Positions 38,187-45,762 of a stretch of 64,000 nucleotides of DNA are shown piece by piece. Position 1 is the stretch's first letter. Every line of letters begins with the position of its first letter. The position numbers were made by a program, and so were the translations under genes. The notes under the pieces were generated by a model. It was not told the origin of the DNA. It saw nothing but the letters and a program-made list of their open reading frames with translations, and made no database searches. Source of the DNA: Planctomycetota bacterium (GTDB lineage: Bacteria; Planctomycetota; Phycisphaerae; UBA1845); assembly GCA_024280855.1 (NCBI GenBank), contig JAJRPG010000018.1:39972-103971 (forward strand). Direction: 5' to 3'.

Positions 38187-38654
38187 ATGAATAAATGCGT
38201 CGCATTAGGAACATTGGGGGCATTGGGAATAACTTTTATGTCCAACTTTGGCTGTAGCGCCTTACTCGGCCTGTTACAGCCTACGTCCGTCACCGTCCAA
38301 ATCGTCAACAATGGTTCGTTCCCCGTAGACACGACTTTTTATATTGACGACGACGAAAACATTTTGGAGATATTGATAAAAGAATTTGGCACAAAAATTG
38401 AGAACTCGGTGCAAGCTGGAGAGACGATTTCTATCACACGAAGTTGCGACGACCTGCGAGCCATCATCCTTGACGATGCCGATTTACAAATCGTGGGGAG
38501 CGTAGGCCCTGAAGCCAATGCAGATATCCTCCGCGAAGGTGAAGACTTTTCATGTGGCGACACGCTCGTGTATACCTTCACCCACACAGACGTGCTATTA
38601 GATTTTGATGTCGCAGTCAGCGTGCAGCCCTTCACACTTAGCACGGGAAGCTAG
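38187..38654 (+). CDS. Small exported protein, probable lipoprotein
   Basis: Not recognised. The open frame begins at a GTG (38133), but the ATG at 38187 follows GGAAAGGGG and is the likely start, giving 155 residues. The N-terminus is an export signal with a Cys after FG (SNFGC, an imperfect lipobox). The rest is predicted beta-rich with an acidic loop (IDDDENILE), two cysteines (SCDD, FSCGD) that could form one disulfide, and a hydrophobic C-terminus. Alone, followed by a large inverted repeat. Confidence 0.65.
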   Translation: MNKCVALGTLGALGITFMSNFGCSALLGLLQPTSVTVQIVNNGSFPVDTTFYIDDDENILEILIKEFGTKIENSVQAGETISITRSCDDLRAIILDDADLQIVGSVGPEANADILREGEDFSCGDTLVYTFTHTDVLLDFDVAVSVQPFTLSTGS

Positions 38655-38693
38655 AACTTGCATCGCGAGCGAGTGCGTAGCGTTTTTCCCCTA

Positions 38694-38770
38694 AACAGAA
38701 CCGCGCCCGTGAGGAAGCTGCCTGGGTGGGTAGGATTAAGAGGCCGCTTCCTGACGGGCGAGGTTCTGTT
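38694..38770. repeat. Large imperfect palindrome, copy 1 of a dispersed repeat
   Basis: Arms 38694-38718 and 38746-38770 are complementary at 23 of 25 positions around a 27-base loop. The left arm (38695-38718) recurs with one change at 42939-42962. It lies 39 bases after the stop of the small lipoprotein gene. REP-like intergenic repeats of this build are common in bacteria; a role as terminator or mRNA 3' end is possible but there is no T tract. Confidence 0.75.
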
Positions 38771-38941
38771 AAGAATTAACGGTCACACCCGACGAATGCC
38801 AAGCACACCTCGGAGGGGGCCAAATTCCCGCTGATTTGACCCAAACCCGATCGCTAGCTAACTTTCACGCATGTGAGAAAGCTTCGGGCCGGGTTTGTGC
38901 GGGCCGAAGGTGATAGGGGTTTACTGACACGGAGTACGATT

Positions 38942-39865
38942 ATGGGCACAAGAATTCGCGCCTACAACTTCGCCGCATTGGCATTATTGACACCGCTATG
39001 GTGCATCGGATGCAAGGACCGCGAGCCAACGCCCATGCTTTCTCAGGATTTAGGCGTCGAGGGCAAGCCTCTGGTGCTCCCACCTGCCCCATTCCACAAC
39101 GTAAACATTCAAAAAGGGAAGGCCGATTGGGTTCCTTTTCGCGAGCCTGGCACCGAGCCTGAACCAGTTGTCGAGGATGCACCAACCCGGGATACACCTC
39201 CAACTGAATCACCAGCTATAGAGGAAATTAAATCCTTAATCGCCGACTACAATAACCTGTCCGATGAAAACGATTTCGAGGAGATGAAAACGTATATCGT
39301 CGAGTCACAGATTGAAGCGATGACAGCCGCCTTTACTACTGCGACGGATATGAGAAAGAAAATTATTGAGCTTAAAAATAAATTGTCAGAAAAGCTCACC
39401 GAGGAAACCGAGCGTATTGAAACAACCTTAGCAAAAATCACTGTTTCTGCAGACTTAGCCACAGGTGCGCGTCTGTCTACTACCACAATCACTGAGGTGA
39501 ACGCTGACGAAGTCATGGCTATGACGTCTCCAGGAAGCCTTACGTCGTCACTGAAATTTGTTATTGAAGAAGATGCTTGGTATCTGAAATTTTCGGACTT
39601 AGCGGATGCCAAAACTTTAACTGAGCAGCTTTCGAGCAAGGTATCCAGTTATGGTGGCATGCTGTCGCAGCTAGCAGATGGCTCTACAACTGCGAAACAA
39701 ATTTTGACAAGCATGGAAGAAACCCTAGCCGCAGAAGTTAAAATGGCTGAGCCTCATCATGACGGCCACGAGGATAACGACGGTTCGCTTGATGATGATG
39801 ACCATGGCGACCACGAAGAAGAGCATGATGAAGACGAAGCCGCTGATGACGGAGATGACGAATAG
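38942..39865 (+). CDS. Lipoprotein with helical core and His/acidic tail
   Basis: Not recognised. The ATG at 38942 follows GGAG by 9 bases; an upstream GTG at 38873 opens the frame earlier but lacks a site. 307 residues: lipoprotein-type signal ending in CIGC (Cys22), a Pro-rich linker, then a helical region (about 75-250) with heptad-like stretches, Thr- and Ser-rich in the middle, and a C-terminal tail of about 40 residues made almost only of His, Asp, Glu and Gly. The tail (EPHHDGHED, HGDHEEEHDEDE) looks able to bind divalent metal ions. No metal transporter is adjacent. Confidence 0.7.
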   Translation: MGTRIRAYNFAALALLTPLWCIGCKDREPTPMLSQDLGVEGKPLVLPPAPFHNVNIQKGKADWVPFREPGTEPEPVVEDAPTRDTPPTESPAIEEIKSLIADYNNLSDENDFEEMKTYIVESQIEAMTAAFTTATDMRKKIIELKNKLSEKLTEETERIETTLAKITVSADLATGARLSTTTITEVNADEVMAMTSPGSLTSSLKFVIEEDAWYLKFSDLADAKTLTEQLSSKVSSYGGMLSQLADGSTTAKQILTSMEETLAAEVKMAEPHHDGHEDNDGSLDDDDHGDHEEEHDEDEAADDGDDE

Positions 39866-39935
39866 ATCTTTTGAGACCGCGCGGCTCAATTTCGGCCCTA
39901 ATAAACAGGGGCATCTGCTTACAGGGTAGCGTCAA

Positions 39936-40508
39936 ATGCCTGACGAAACATCGCCGCCAGCCACCCGCATGGCTCACAGTTACATGGAAATTTATCTGTT
40001 TCTCAAGATAGCTATCTGCGAGAAATGCACAGAAGGGCCGCTGCATCTTTTGCCCCGCAATCTACCCGCATCTGCCCCAGAGGCCTCTACGATTACAGTT
40101 GTTACGACTTGTGGGAATTGCCAGCATTCGCAAGAATTCTTGTTTGACATTCCCAAAGATGCCATGCCGACGTCACCCGATGATATGACGCATATCAATC
40201 AATCGGAGATACCGTCGCAATTAATCGACGTAGCCCAGTGGATCACGTTGGACCAAATGCTTTTCGAGGCTTCCACCAAAGAATCAAACGCCAAACTTGC
40301 AAGGCGGTTAGCTATTAAGGCTTCGCTCTGCCTTGGAGAAGCGATAAAATTCTTCGATGATCCAAGCAATGATTTGCCACCAGCCGAAGCGTTTTTTCTT
40401 GAGGCGACGCGGTCGCGCTTCACGCAAAACCCCCAGCTTTATTCACGCCAGAGAATCTTGGCCTTGCGCGCCAAGCGACCAGTTGCCACGAAGTCAGAAC
40501 TTTCTTAA
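39936..40508 (+). CDS. Hypothetical protein with a two-CxxC zinc-ribbon-like motif
   Basis: Not recognised. 190 residues, no signal peptide or membrane helix. Near the N-terminus two knuckles, CEKC and CGNC about 35 residues apart, could bind one zinc ion. The rest is predicted alpha-helical (about 80-175) with a basic C-terminus. It follows the His-tail lipoprotein by 70 bases and ends 125 bases from the convergent lipoprotein gene. Confidence 0.65.
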   Translation: MPDETSPPATRMAHSYMEIYLFLKIAICEKCTEGPLHLLPRNLPASAPEASTITVVTTCGNCQHSQEFLFDIPKDAMPTSPDDMTHINQSEIPSQLIDVAQWITLDQMLFEASTKESNAKLARRLAIKASLCLGEAIKFFDDPSNDLPPAEAFFLEATRSRFTQNPQLYSRQRILALRAKRPVATKSELS

Positions 40509-40523
40509 TCCCGTGTCAACGAG

Positions 40524-40543
40524 CCCCGCGCTTCAGCGCGCGG
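40524..40543. terminator. GC-rich hairpin between convergent genes
   Basis: CGCGC-TTCA-GCGCG core stem with a tetraloop, in a C-rich/G-rich surrounding, placed between the stops at 40508 and 40634. Likely a shared transcript end; T tract absent. Confidence 0.45.
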
Positions 40544-40633
40544 CCCCACAAATACAAAGTCTGCTACAGCGTATATATCAGCATAACAGCAAGCAGCGAA
40601 AAAAAAAACGACCCAGCACTCAATCAGGAGCGT

Positions 40634-41347
40634 CTATTTCGTCTGCGTGCTTTTCAAAAAGTCTTCAATACTCCCCGCCCAGGCTTCTATAGTCGCTGCG
40701 TCTCCAGTAGCTTTAACGAAATGAGGGCCAACCGGATGATCGACAATCGCAGCGATTAGTCTCGAATTGGATACTGTATTGCCTTCGCCGGGCATGCCGG
40801 AACTCATGCGCATCACCCCAGTCACATCGACAGTTGTAATTCGCACATTTTCCAGATTGACTGTCTCAGTTTTAGCATCATCGCGCGTAGCTGGCTTACC
40901 GTCAGCCATGGTAATTTGCCTTACCCATCGCTCGATATTTTGTTCGTCCATTCCCTTCATGCCAGGGAAATAAGTGATTCGAACAGCCCCGTCCTTCAGC
41001 CCCTTCGATTTCGCTGGTAGGCGAAACACCGCTACCGGCGCCATCGGTCGAGGCTGAATCGCCTCCTGGACCCATCCTTCAGGAATGCTCATTTCAATAC
41101 CAGTCAATCTCAAAACACCATCATGCGAGATGACTTTTGTAGCAGGAGCAGCATCAGCCCCTGAAATAGGCGGGTGATTAGGCGGGAGTGCTGCTGGCGT
41201 TGGGGGCGAAATCCTAGTCGTTTTTTCAACAGGCTTAACAGTAGGCAGCACCTGCTCCTGTTCGCAACCGGGCGTGATACACAGCACTGAAACGGCATAC
41301 GCGCCAAATAATACTACTCGGCTCCAAGCGGGTGTTTGCGTCATCAT
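40634..41347 (-). CDS. Putative lipoprotein of unknown function
   Basis: Not recognised. The frame opens at a GTG (41350), but the ATG at 41347 follows GGGAG by 10 bases. 237 residues: lipoprotein signal with ITPGC, a Pro-rich linker (about 35-70), then a single globular alpha/beta domain with GIEMSIPEGW and VRITYFPG, of the sort seen in small periplasmic proteins acting on or sensing membrane state. It stands alone, convergent with the zinc-ribbon protein. Confidence 0.68.
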   Translation of the reverse strand: MMTQTPAWSRVVLFGAYAVSVLCITPGCEQEQVLPTVKPVEKTTRISPPTPAALPPNHPPISGADAAPATKVISHDGVLRLTGIEMSIPEGWVQEAIQPRPMAPVAVFRLPAKSKGLKDGAVRITYFPGMKGMDEQNIERWVRQITMADGKPATRDDAKTETVNLENVRITTVDVTGVMRMSSGMPGEGNTVSNSRLIAAIVDHPVGPHFVKATGDAATIEAWAGSIEDFLKSTQTK

Positions 41348-41551
41348 CACTTTTCTCCCTAATTAGGTAATCTAAATTTTCAGTTGTATCCTAGCCAATT
41401 CGCCCGACACTTCCATGAGTGTAAACACTAATCGATAAATCATGGCTTTGCGACGTCGGTTTCAGTGATTAGAATGAGACGGAGATTGCCTGACAGTAGT
41501 GGCTGAGTCTCATTGTGATTTTGTAATTTTCGATCGAAGCGAAACGTATTT

Positions 41552-42520
41552 ATGTCAGCATCTATAGACTATTACCAAACGCTGGGCGTATCGAAAAGCG
41601 CCACCGCCGACGAAATTAAGAGAGCCTATCGAAAATTAGCAAAAAAATATCACCCCGACACCAATAAAAATGCGGACGCCGAAGACCAGTTCAAATGCGT
41701 GCAAAGCGCTTACAATACGCTCAAAGATGAACAAAAGCGTAAGGAATACGATCAATTTGGAGCGGCTGGCGTCGGGCAATGGCAGACTGACAAGGGTGGG
41801 CAGCAGGTCTACCAATGGGGGCCGGATTCCAGCATCAAAGCCAATGATTTAGAAGACCTCTTCTCGGCTTTTTCCGGCGCTCAAAATCAGCGTCCCAGCA
41901 TTTTCGATCAATTATTCGGCCAACAAGGCCCCCGCCAACCTGCTCGCCCTCAACCGACCCAAGGCAGAGATGAATCCAAGGAAATTAAACTGTCCTGGCA
42001 TCAGGTCGTCCATGGCGCATCTGTCACCGTTCGTCTGGGCCATTCTCAAAATTCTCAAAAAGAATCGCTTGAAGTCAAAATCCCATCCGGCGTAACCGAT
42101 GGCCAAAAAATACGATTACGCGGGCGTGGCCATCCTGGCACAAACGGTGGGCCTGCGGGCGATTTTATATTGCTCTGTCGCGTTCAGGATCACAAATTTT
42201 TCATCAGGCAAAGCTGCGACATTATCCTTGATGTCCCCCTATCCCCCGCAGAGGCAGCCCTCGGTACAAAAGTTGAGATTCCGACCATAACTGGTAAAAC
42301 ATTACTCACCGTCCCGCCAGCTACCCAGCACGGAGCCAAGCTGCGACTTCGAGGTTTGGGGCTTCAGAAAACGGAAGGAACGGGGCAAGGGGATTTTTTC
42401 GCTATCGTGAAAATCGTTTGGCCTAGCGACCTGTCGGATAAACAGCAGCAATTGTATGAGGAGCTTCTAAAACATGACCAACCATCAGTCCGCCAGGAAC
42501 TCGGATGGTGGAACGACTAG
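41552..42520 (+). CDS. DnaJ-class co-chaperone, CbpA-like
   Basis: 322 residues. J domain (1-70) with the DnaK-stimulating HPD in YHPDTNKN, a Gln/Pro-rich linker (about 100-145) and the two-lobed DnaJ C-terminal substrate domain (about 145-310: SLEVKIPSGVTDGQKIRLRGRG, PGTNGGPAGDFILLCRV, LRGLGL). There is no CxxCxGxG zinc finger between them, which makes it CbpA/DnaJ type II, not DnaJ itself. It assists DnaK in folding. The following gene starts 47 bases before its stop. Confidence 0.93.
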   Translation: MSASIDYYQTLGVSKSATADEIKRAYRKLAKKYHPDTNKNADAEDQFKCVQSAYNTLKDEQKRKEYDQFGAAGVGQWQTDKGGQQVYQWGPDSSIKANDLEDLFSAFSGAQNQRPSIFDQLFGQQGPRQPARPQPTQGRDESKEIKLSWHQVVHGASVTVRLGHSQNSQKESLEVKIPSGVTDGQKIRLRGRGHPGTNGGPAGDFILLCRVQDHKFFIRQSCDIILDVPLSPAEAALGTKVEIPTITGKTLLTVPPATQHGAKLRLRGLGLQKTEGTGQGDFFAIVKIVWPSDLSDKQQQLYEELLKHDQPSVRQELGWWND

Positions 42521-42683
42521 CGCCGCCGTAAGCGACTACGATCGAGAAAAATTTCAGCGGCATCGTGCAGGATTCGCACTGTTGATCGTCGGAATTTTAC
42601 TTGTCGTCTTTGCATGGGGGAGCTGGTATTTTCGTATATCCAGTCCAGATGAAGTGCCTGTTATGATGATTAACGATGGCTGA
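42474..42683 (+). CDS. Tiny single-helix membrane protein 1
   Basis: 69 residues: a polar N-terminal 31 residues, one helix (about 32-54, GFALLIVGILLVVFAWGSWYF) and a short outside tail. It overlaps the end of the CbpA-like gene by 47 bases in another frame and the next tiny gene by 8 bases, so the three are probably translated together. Not recognised as a family. Confidence 0.6.
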   Translation: MTNHQSARNSDGGTTSAAVSDYDREKFQRHRAGFALLIVGILLVVFAWGSWYFRISSPDEVPVMMINDG

Positions 42684-42903
42684 TGCGGCCGCCAATGCCA
42701 GCTTATTCGCACCGGCGCTGCTTGCGGTGCTAATGATAGCTTTCGTGTTGTTTCTCGCGGTTCTGATAGGCAGCTTTGTTCTGATTCGTTTTTTTAGGCG
42801 ACGTCGTGAGTCGATAAACCAGGCGACGCAAAAAAATAAATCCGAACACGTCGATGCCTGGCTCCTCCATAAACTCCCCGAAGCGCAGGATGAAGATGAA
42901 TGA
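42676..42903 (+). CDS. Tiny single-helix membrane protein 2
   Basis: 75 residues: N-terminal helix (about 9-37), then a basic RRRR stretch, and an acidic C-terminal tail ending in EDE. By the positive-inside rule the tail is cytoplasmic. Overlaps the previous tiny gene by 8 bases. A small membrane partner for the upstream co-chaperone is possible but only by position. Confidence 0.6.
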   Translation: MADAAANASLFAPALLAVLMIAFVLFLAVLIGSFVLIRFFRRRRESINQATQKNKSEHVDAWLLHKLPEAQDEDE

Positions 42904-42938
42904 AAATGATAAGGCAGGCCCACGACCTGTCCTACAAG

Positions 42939-42962
42939 ACAGAAACGCGCCCGTGAGGAAGC
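42939..42962. repeat. Second copy of the dispersed repeat arm
   Basis: Matches the left arm of the palindrome at 38695-38718 in 23 of 24 bases, but no matching right arm follows, so it is a partial copy. It lies between the second tiny membrane-protein gene and the SDR gene. Confidence 0.65.
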
Positions 42963-43021
42963 GGCCTCTTCGATAAGTTTAATGCGTTGATAAGGATTAC
43001 ACGTTCGCAAGGAAATTCATT

Positions 43022-43765
43022 TTGCACTTGCTAAATAAAGTAGCTTTGATAACAGGTTCCGCCCGCCGCGTAGGATGCGCGATAGCGTTCGAGCTAGCCG
43101 ACGCTGGCTGTGACATCGCCATTCACTATGGGCACTCTCACGAACAAGCTAACATGGCTTGTGCCCAAATTAAAGACATGGGCAGACGTTGCATCACTTT
43201 GCAAGCAGACTTATCAGATTCGTCAACCTGGGAATCACTCATCACAGACACCGTGCAACAACTTGGCCAACTAGACATTCTGGTCAATAACGCTTCAACA
43301 TTTTTGACCACGTCGCCTGACACTATCGAAGCTTTCGACATTCAAGCGTGGGAGAAAATGCTACGCGTCAACTTGTTATCAGCCGCTGCCCTATCTCACT
43401 TCGCGGAGCCGCATCTCAAGGCTAACGGCATCGGGAAGATCATAAATCTCTGCGACATCGCCTCCCAGCGCCCCTGGCCCAAGCATTTGTCTTATTGTGT
43501 CTCGAAGGGGGCATTGGAAACTCTCACATTAGGCCTGGCCAAAGCCCTGTCCCCACTCGTCCAGGTGAATGGTGTTGCGCCGGGAATCGCGGAGTTTCCT
43601 ACAGAGTTTTCAGAGGAAACGCGGGCTAAATTGATAGATCAAGTCCCCCTCAAGCGGCCAGGTACACCCGTTGATGTAGCCAAACTCGTTAGATATCTAG
43701 TCGAACACGGAGACTATATCACAGGACAAATCATACCTATCGACGGTGGCCGAAGTCTACGCTGA
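43022..43765 (+). CDS. Short-chain reductase of the pteridine-reductase (PTR1/FolM) type
   Basis: 247 residues, Rossmann-fold NAD(P)H enzyme. The cofactor motif is TGSARRVG (11-18), fitting TGx3RxG of PTR1-like enzymes, and the catalytic set is D145-x12-Y158-x3-K162 (D in place of the usual SDR Ser), the same spacing as PTR1 Asp181/Tyr194/Lys198. NNAS and PGIAEFP and the C-terminal ITGQIIPIDGGRSL are standard SDR features. It probably reduces a pterin such as dihydromonapterin or dihydrofolate. TTG start at 43022 with a GGAAA-like site upstream. No folate gene lies nearby. Confidence 0.87.
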   Translation: MHLLNKVALITGSARRVGCAIAFELADAGCDIAIHYGHSHEQANMACAQIKDMGRRCITLQADLSDSSTWESLITDTVQQLGQLDILVNNASTFLTTSPDTIEAFDIQAWEKMLRVNLLSAAALSHFAEPHLKANGIGKIINLCDIASQRPWPKHLSYCVSKGALETLTLGLAKALSPLVQVNGVAPGIAEFPTEFSEETRAKLIDQVPLKRPGTPVDVAKLVRYLVEHGDYITGQIIPIDGGRSLR

Positions 43766-43806
43766 CCTTGCAAAGCCGGGAATCGAACCTGCGTGATTGT
43801 AAGGTC
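43764..43806 (-). other. Stem-loop containing tRNA-like fragments (degenerate)
   Basis: GACCTTGCAA (43764-43773) pairs with TTGTAAGGTC (43797-43806), one G-U. Read on the minus strand, the sequence contains CTTACAA, like a tRNA-Val(UAC) anticodon loop, and GGTTCGATTCCC, like a T arm, but stems do not close properly. It starts inside the SDR stop codon. Either a relic 3' part of a tRNA, such as an old integration site, or a terminator. Confidence 0.35.
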
Positions 43807-43996
43807 GTAGGTATAACAGGCAATATATGCCTGCATTAACTGGCGGTACGTGCTCACTGATATGGGGGAAACCGATTCACGATAGCCCGATTTGATACCC
43901 GTCAAATGGGCTGTACAATCCTCAGTTCTGGCGAAGCCCGAATGCGTGGCCATTCCAGAGGGGCGACTTACTAAATCGTAACTTCGGTTACGAACA

Positions 43997-45748
43997 ATGA
44001 AATTATCGGATAGCATACCGGACTTAGTACTGGAAATTGGCTTTCCCGAAAGGAAATCGATACTGGTGGAACGAAATGTAGCTAACCTACTCGCAGCCTC
44101 ACCGCAGGTTGTCGTGTACGTAAATGTAATAAAAGTGGCCGTGGTCGTAGCGATGACTTTCGTGTGGGGGCTAGCCGCTCAGTGGGTCGATCGAGACACG
44201 GATGTAGTCAAGACCAAGAGGCAACTCTGGAACATGATCGTCTTGGGCGGCGGACTCGTCGCCTATTTCGTGCTGTTTATCATCCCCTGGAGCGGGTCAT
44301 TATTTGCCGCAGGCCTCGGGGCATGGTTGGTGATTGCAGGCAGCGGCTTCGTCATGTACGTCGTCCACCGCAACTCTCGCGTGATCCCAGATGCTCGGGT
44401 GTTCACTATTGGCCATATTAAGCGAAAATTAGTGCGCACTTCTGAAAACAAAAAAGATGCGGTCTCACGATCCATGCGCGTAAAAATCAGCAATCATAAA
44501 GGTGATTTTGTCAGCTCACCATCGGACCCCCAGGAACTCCAGGCTTTCAAGCTGGTTCAAGAATTTCTGTACAACTTGCTCTGGCGTCGCGCGTCCCTAG
44601 TTGACCTATCGCCCGGTAAAGAGAGCTATCGCGTCATGTATAAAATTGACGGCGTAGCTACAGAGGACCGCGACGGTTTATCAACAACCGACGCAGAAGC
44701 CATCCTACAATACTTGAAGAAACAAGCTGGCTTAAATATCGAAGAAGTCCGTCGTCCACAAAAAGGTCGAATACAAACCGCACTACTCAGCCACGAAGGA
44801 GACGTTGGATATACGGATGTTCATACCTCCGGCACCACCGCTGGTGAGCGTATGAGGCTCAACATATGCACTTCCCCCACCTTGCTACGAATCCATGAAT
44901 TGGGCATGGCTACCCCGCGTTTGGAGTCCCTTCGTAATGATGTACTGGGGCAGCGCACCGGAATGTTAGTTATTAGCTCTACACCCCATAATGGCGTATC
45001 GACTACATGTTACGCCATCCTGCGAAGCCATGACGCGTACATGAATAACATTCATTCGTTAGAACGCTCGTCCATCACCGAACTAGATAACATCACTCAG
45101 CACGCCTATGAGGGCAGCAACACTGACGTCGATTACGCCCGCATGTTGCAAACCATCATTCGTCGCGAGCCGGACATTGTTATGGTTGGCGATTGCGAAG
45201 ACGCCGAAACGGCTCAAATTGCTGTTCGAGCCGCCGCTCAAGACCGTAAAATTTATCTCGGTATGAACGCAGAAAGTACATTTGATGCCCTTTCTAAAGT
45301 AATCAGCCATGTGGAAGACAACGCCCTTGTCGCCAAGGCTATGTCAGGCATTTTGTCGCAACGCTTGATTCGCATTCTGTGTACAGATTGTCGAGAGGCA
45401 TTTAAGCCGGACGAAAAAACGCTGAAAAAGTTGAATCTACCCACAGACAAAATCGAACGTTTCTATCGCCCCCCCTCAGAAAAGAAGCTCGACCGCAAGG
45501 GAAGAGAGATTCTCTGTAACGCTTGCCAGGGCACGGGGTATGTCGGGCGAACTGCCGTGTACGAACTTTTAGTGATCGATGACGCGATAAAGACACTCAT
45601 AGCCGAAGGCGCAACAATTAGCAAAATAAAATCTGTAGCTAGAAAGAGCAAAATGTATTACCTAATGGAAGAGGCCTTGCTAAAGGTCATCGACGGCACG
45701 ACGAGTCTGAACGAAGTTATTCGCAGCACTAAAACCTCTGAGAAATAA
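43997..45748 (+). CDS. PilB/GspE-like protein with degenerate ATPase motifs and N-terminal membrane helices
   Basis: 583 residues. The N-terminus has about three hydrophobic segments (about 38-60, 78-100, 104-125), unusual for this family. Residues 180-575 match type II secretion / type IV pilus ATPases: an Asp-box-like region, a Walker B-like EPDIVMVGDCEDAETAQIA, and a CxxC...CxxC metal knuckle (CTDC and CNAC). Where GPxGSGKTTTLYA is expected it reads STPHNGVSTTCYA (S328-A340), losing the first Gly and the P-loop Lys (V334), and the His box is MNAES. It is therefore probably not an active ATPase. The CvpA-like gene follows after 14 bases, in an operon. Confidence 0.85.
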   Translation: MKLSDSIPDLVLEIGFPERKSILVERNVANLLAASPQVVVYVNVIKVAVVVAMTFVWGLAAQWVDRDTDVVKTKRQLWNMIVLGGGLVAYFVLFIIPWSGSLFAAGLGAWLVIAGSGFVMYVVHRNSRVIPDARVFTIGHIKRKLVRTSENKKDAVSRSMRVKISNHKGDFVSSPSDPQELQAFKLVQEFLYNLLWRRASLVDLSPGKESYRVMYKIDGVATEDRDGLSTTDAEAILQYLKKQAGLNIEEVRRPQKGRIQTALLSHEGDVGYTDVHTSGTTAGERMRLNICTSPTLLRIHELGMATPRLESLRNDVLGQRTGMLVISSTPHNGVSTTCYAILRSHDAYMNNIHSLERSSITELDNITQHAYEGSNTDVDYARMLQTIIRREPDIVMVGDCEDAETAQIAVRAAAQDRKIYLGMNAESTFDALSKVISHVEDNALVAKAMSGILSQRLIRILCTDCREAFKPDEKTLKKLNLPTDKIERFYRPPSEKKLDRKGREILCNACQGTGYVGRTAVYELLVIDDAIKTLIAEGATISKIKSVARKSKMYYLMEEALLKVIDGTTSLNEVIRSTKTSEK

Positions 45749-45762
45749 GGAACAGCTATCTT

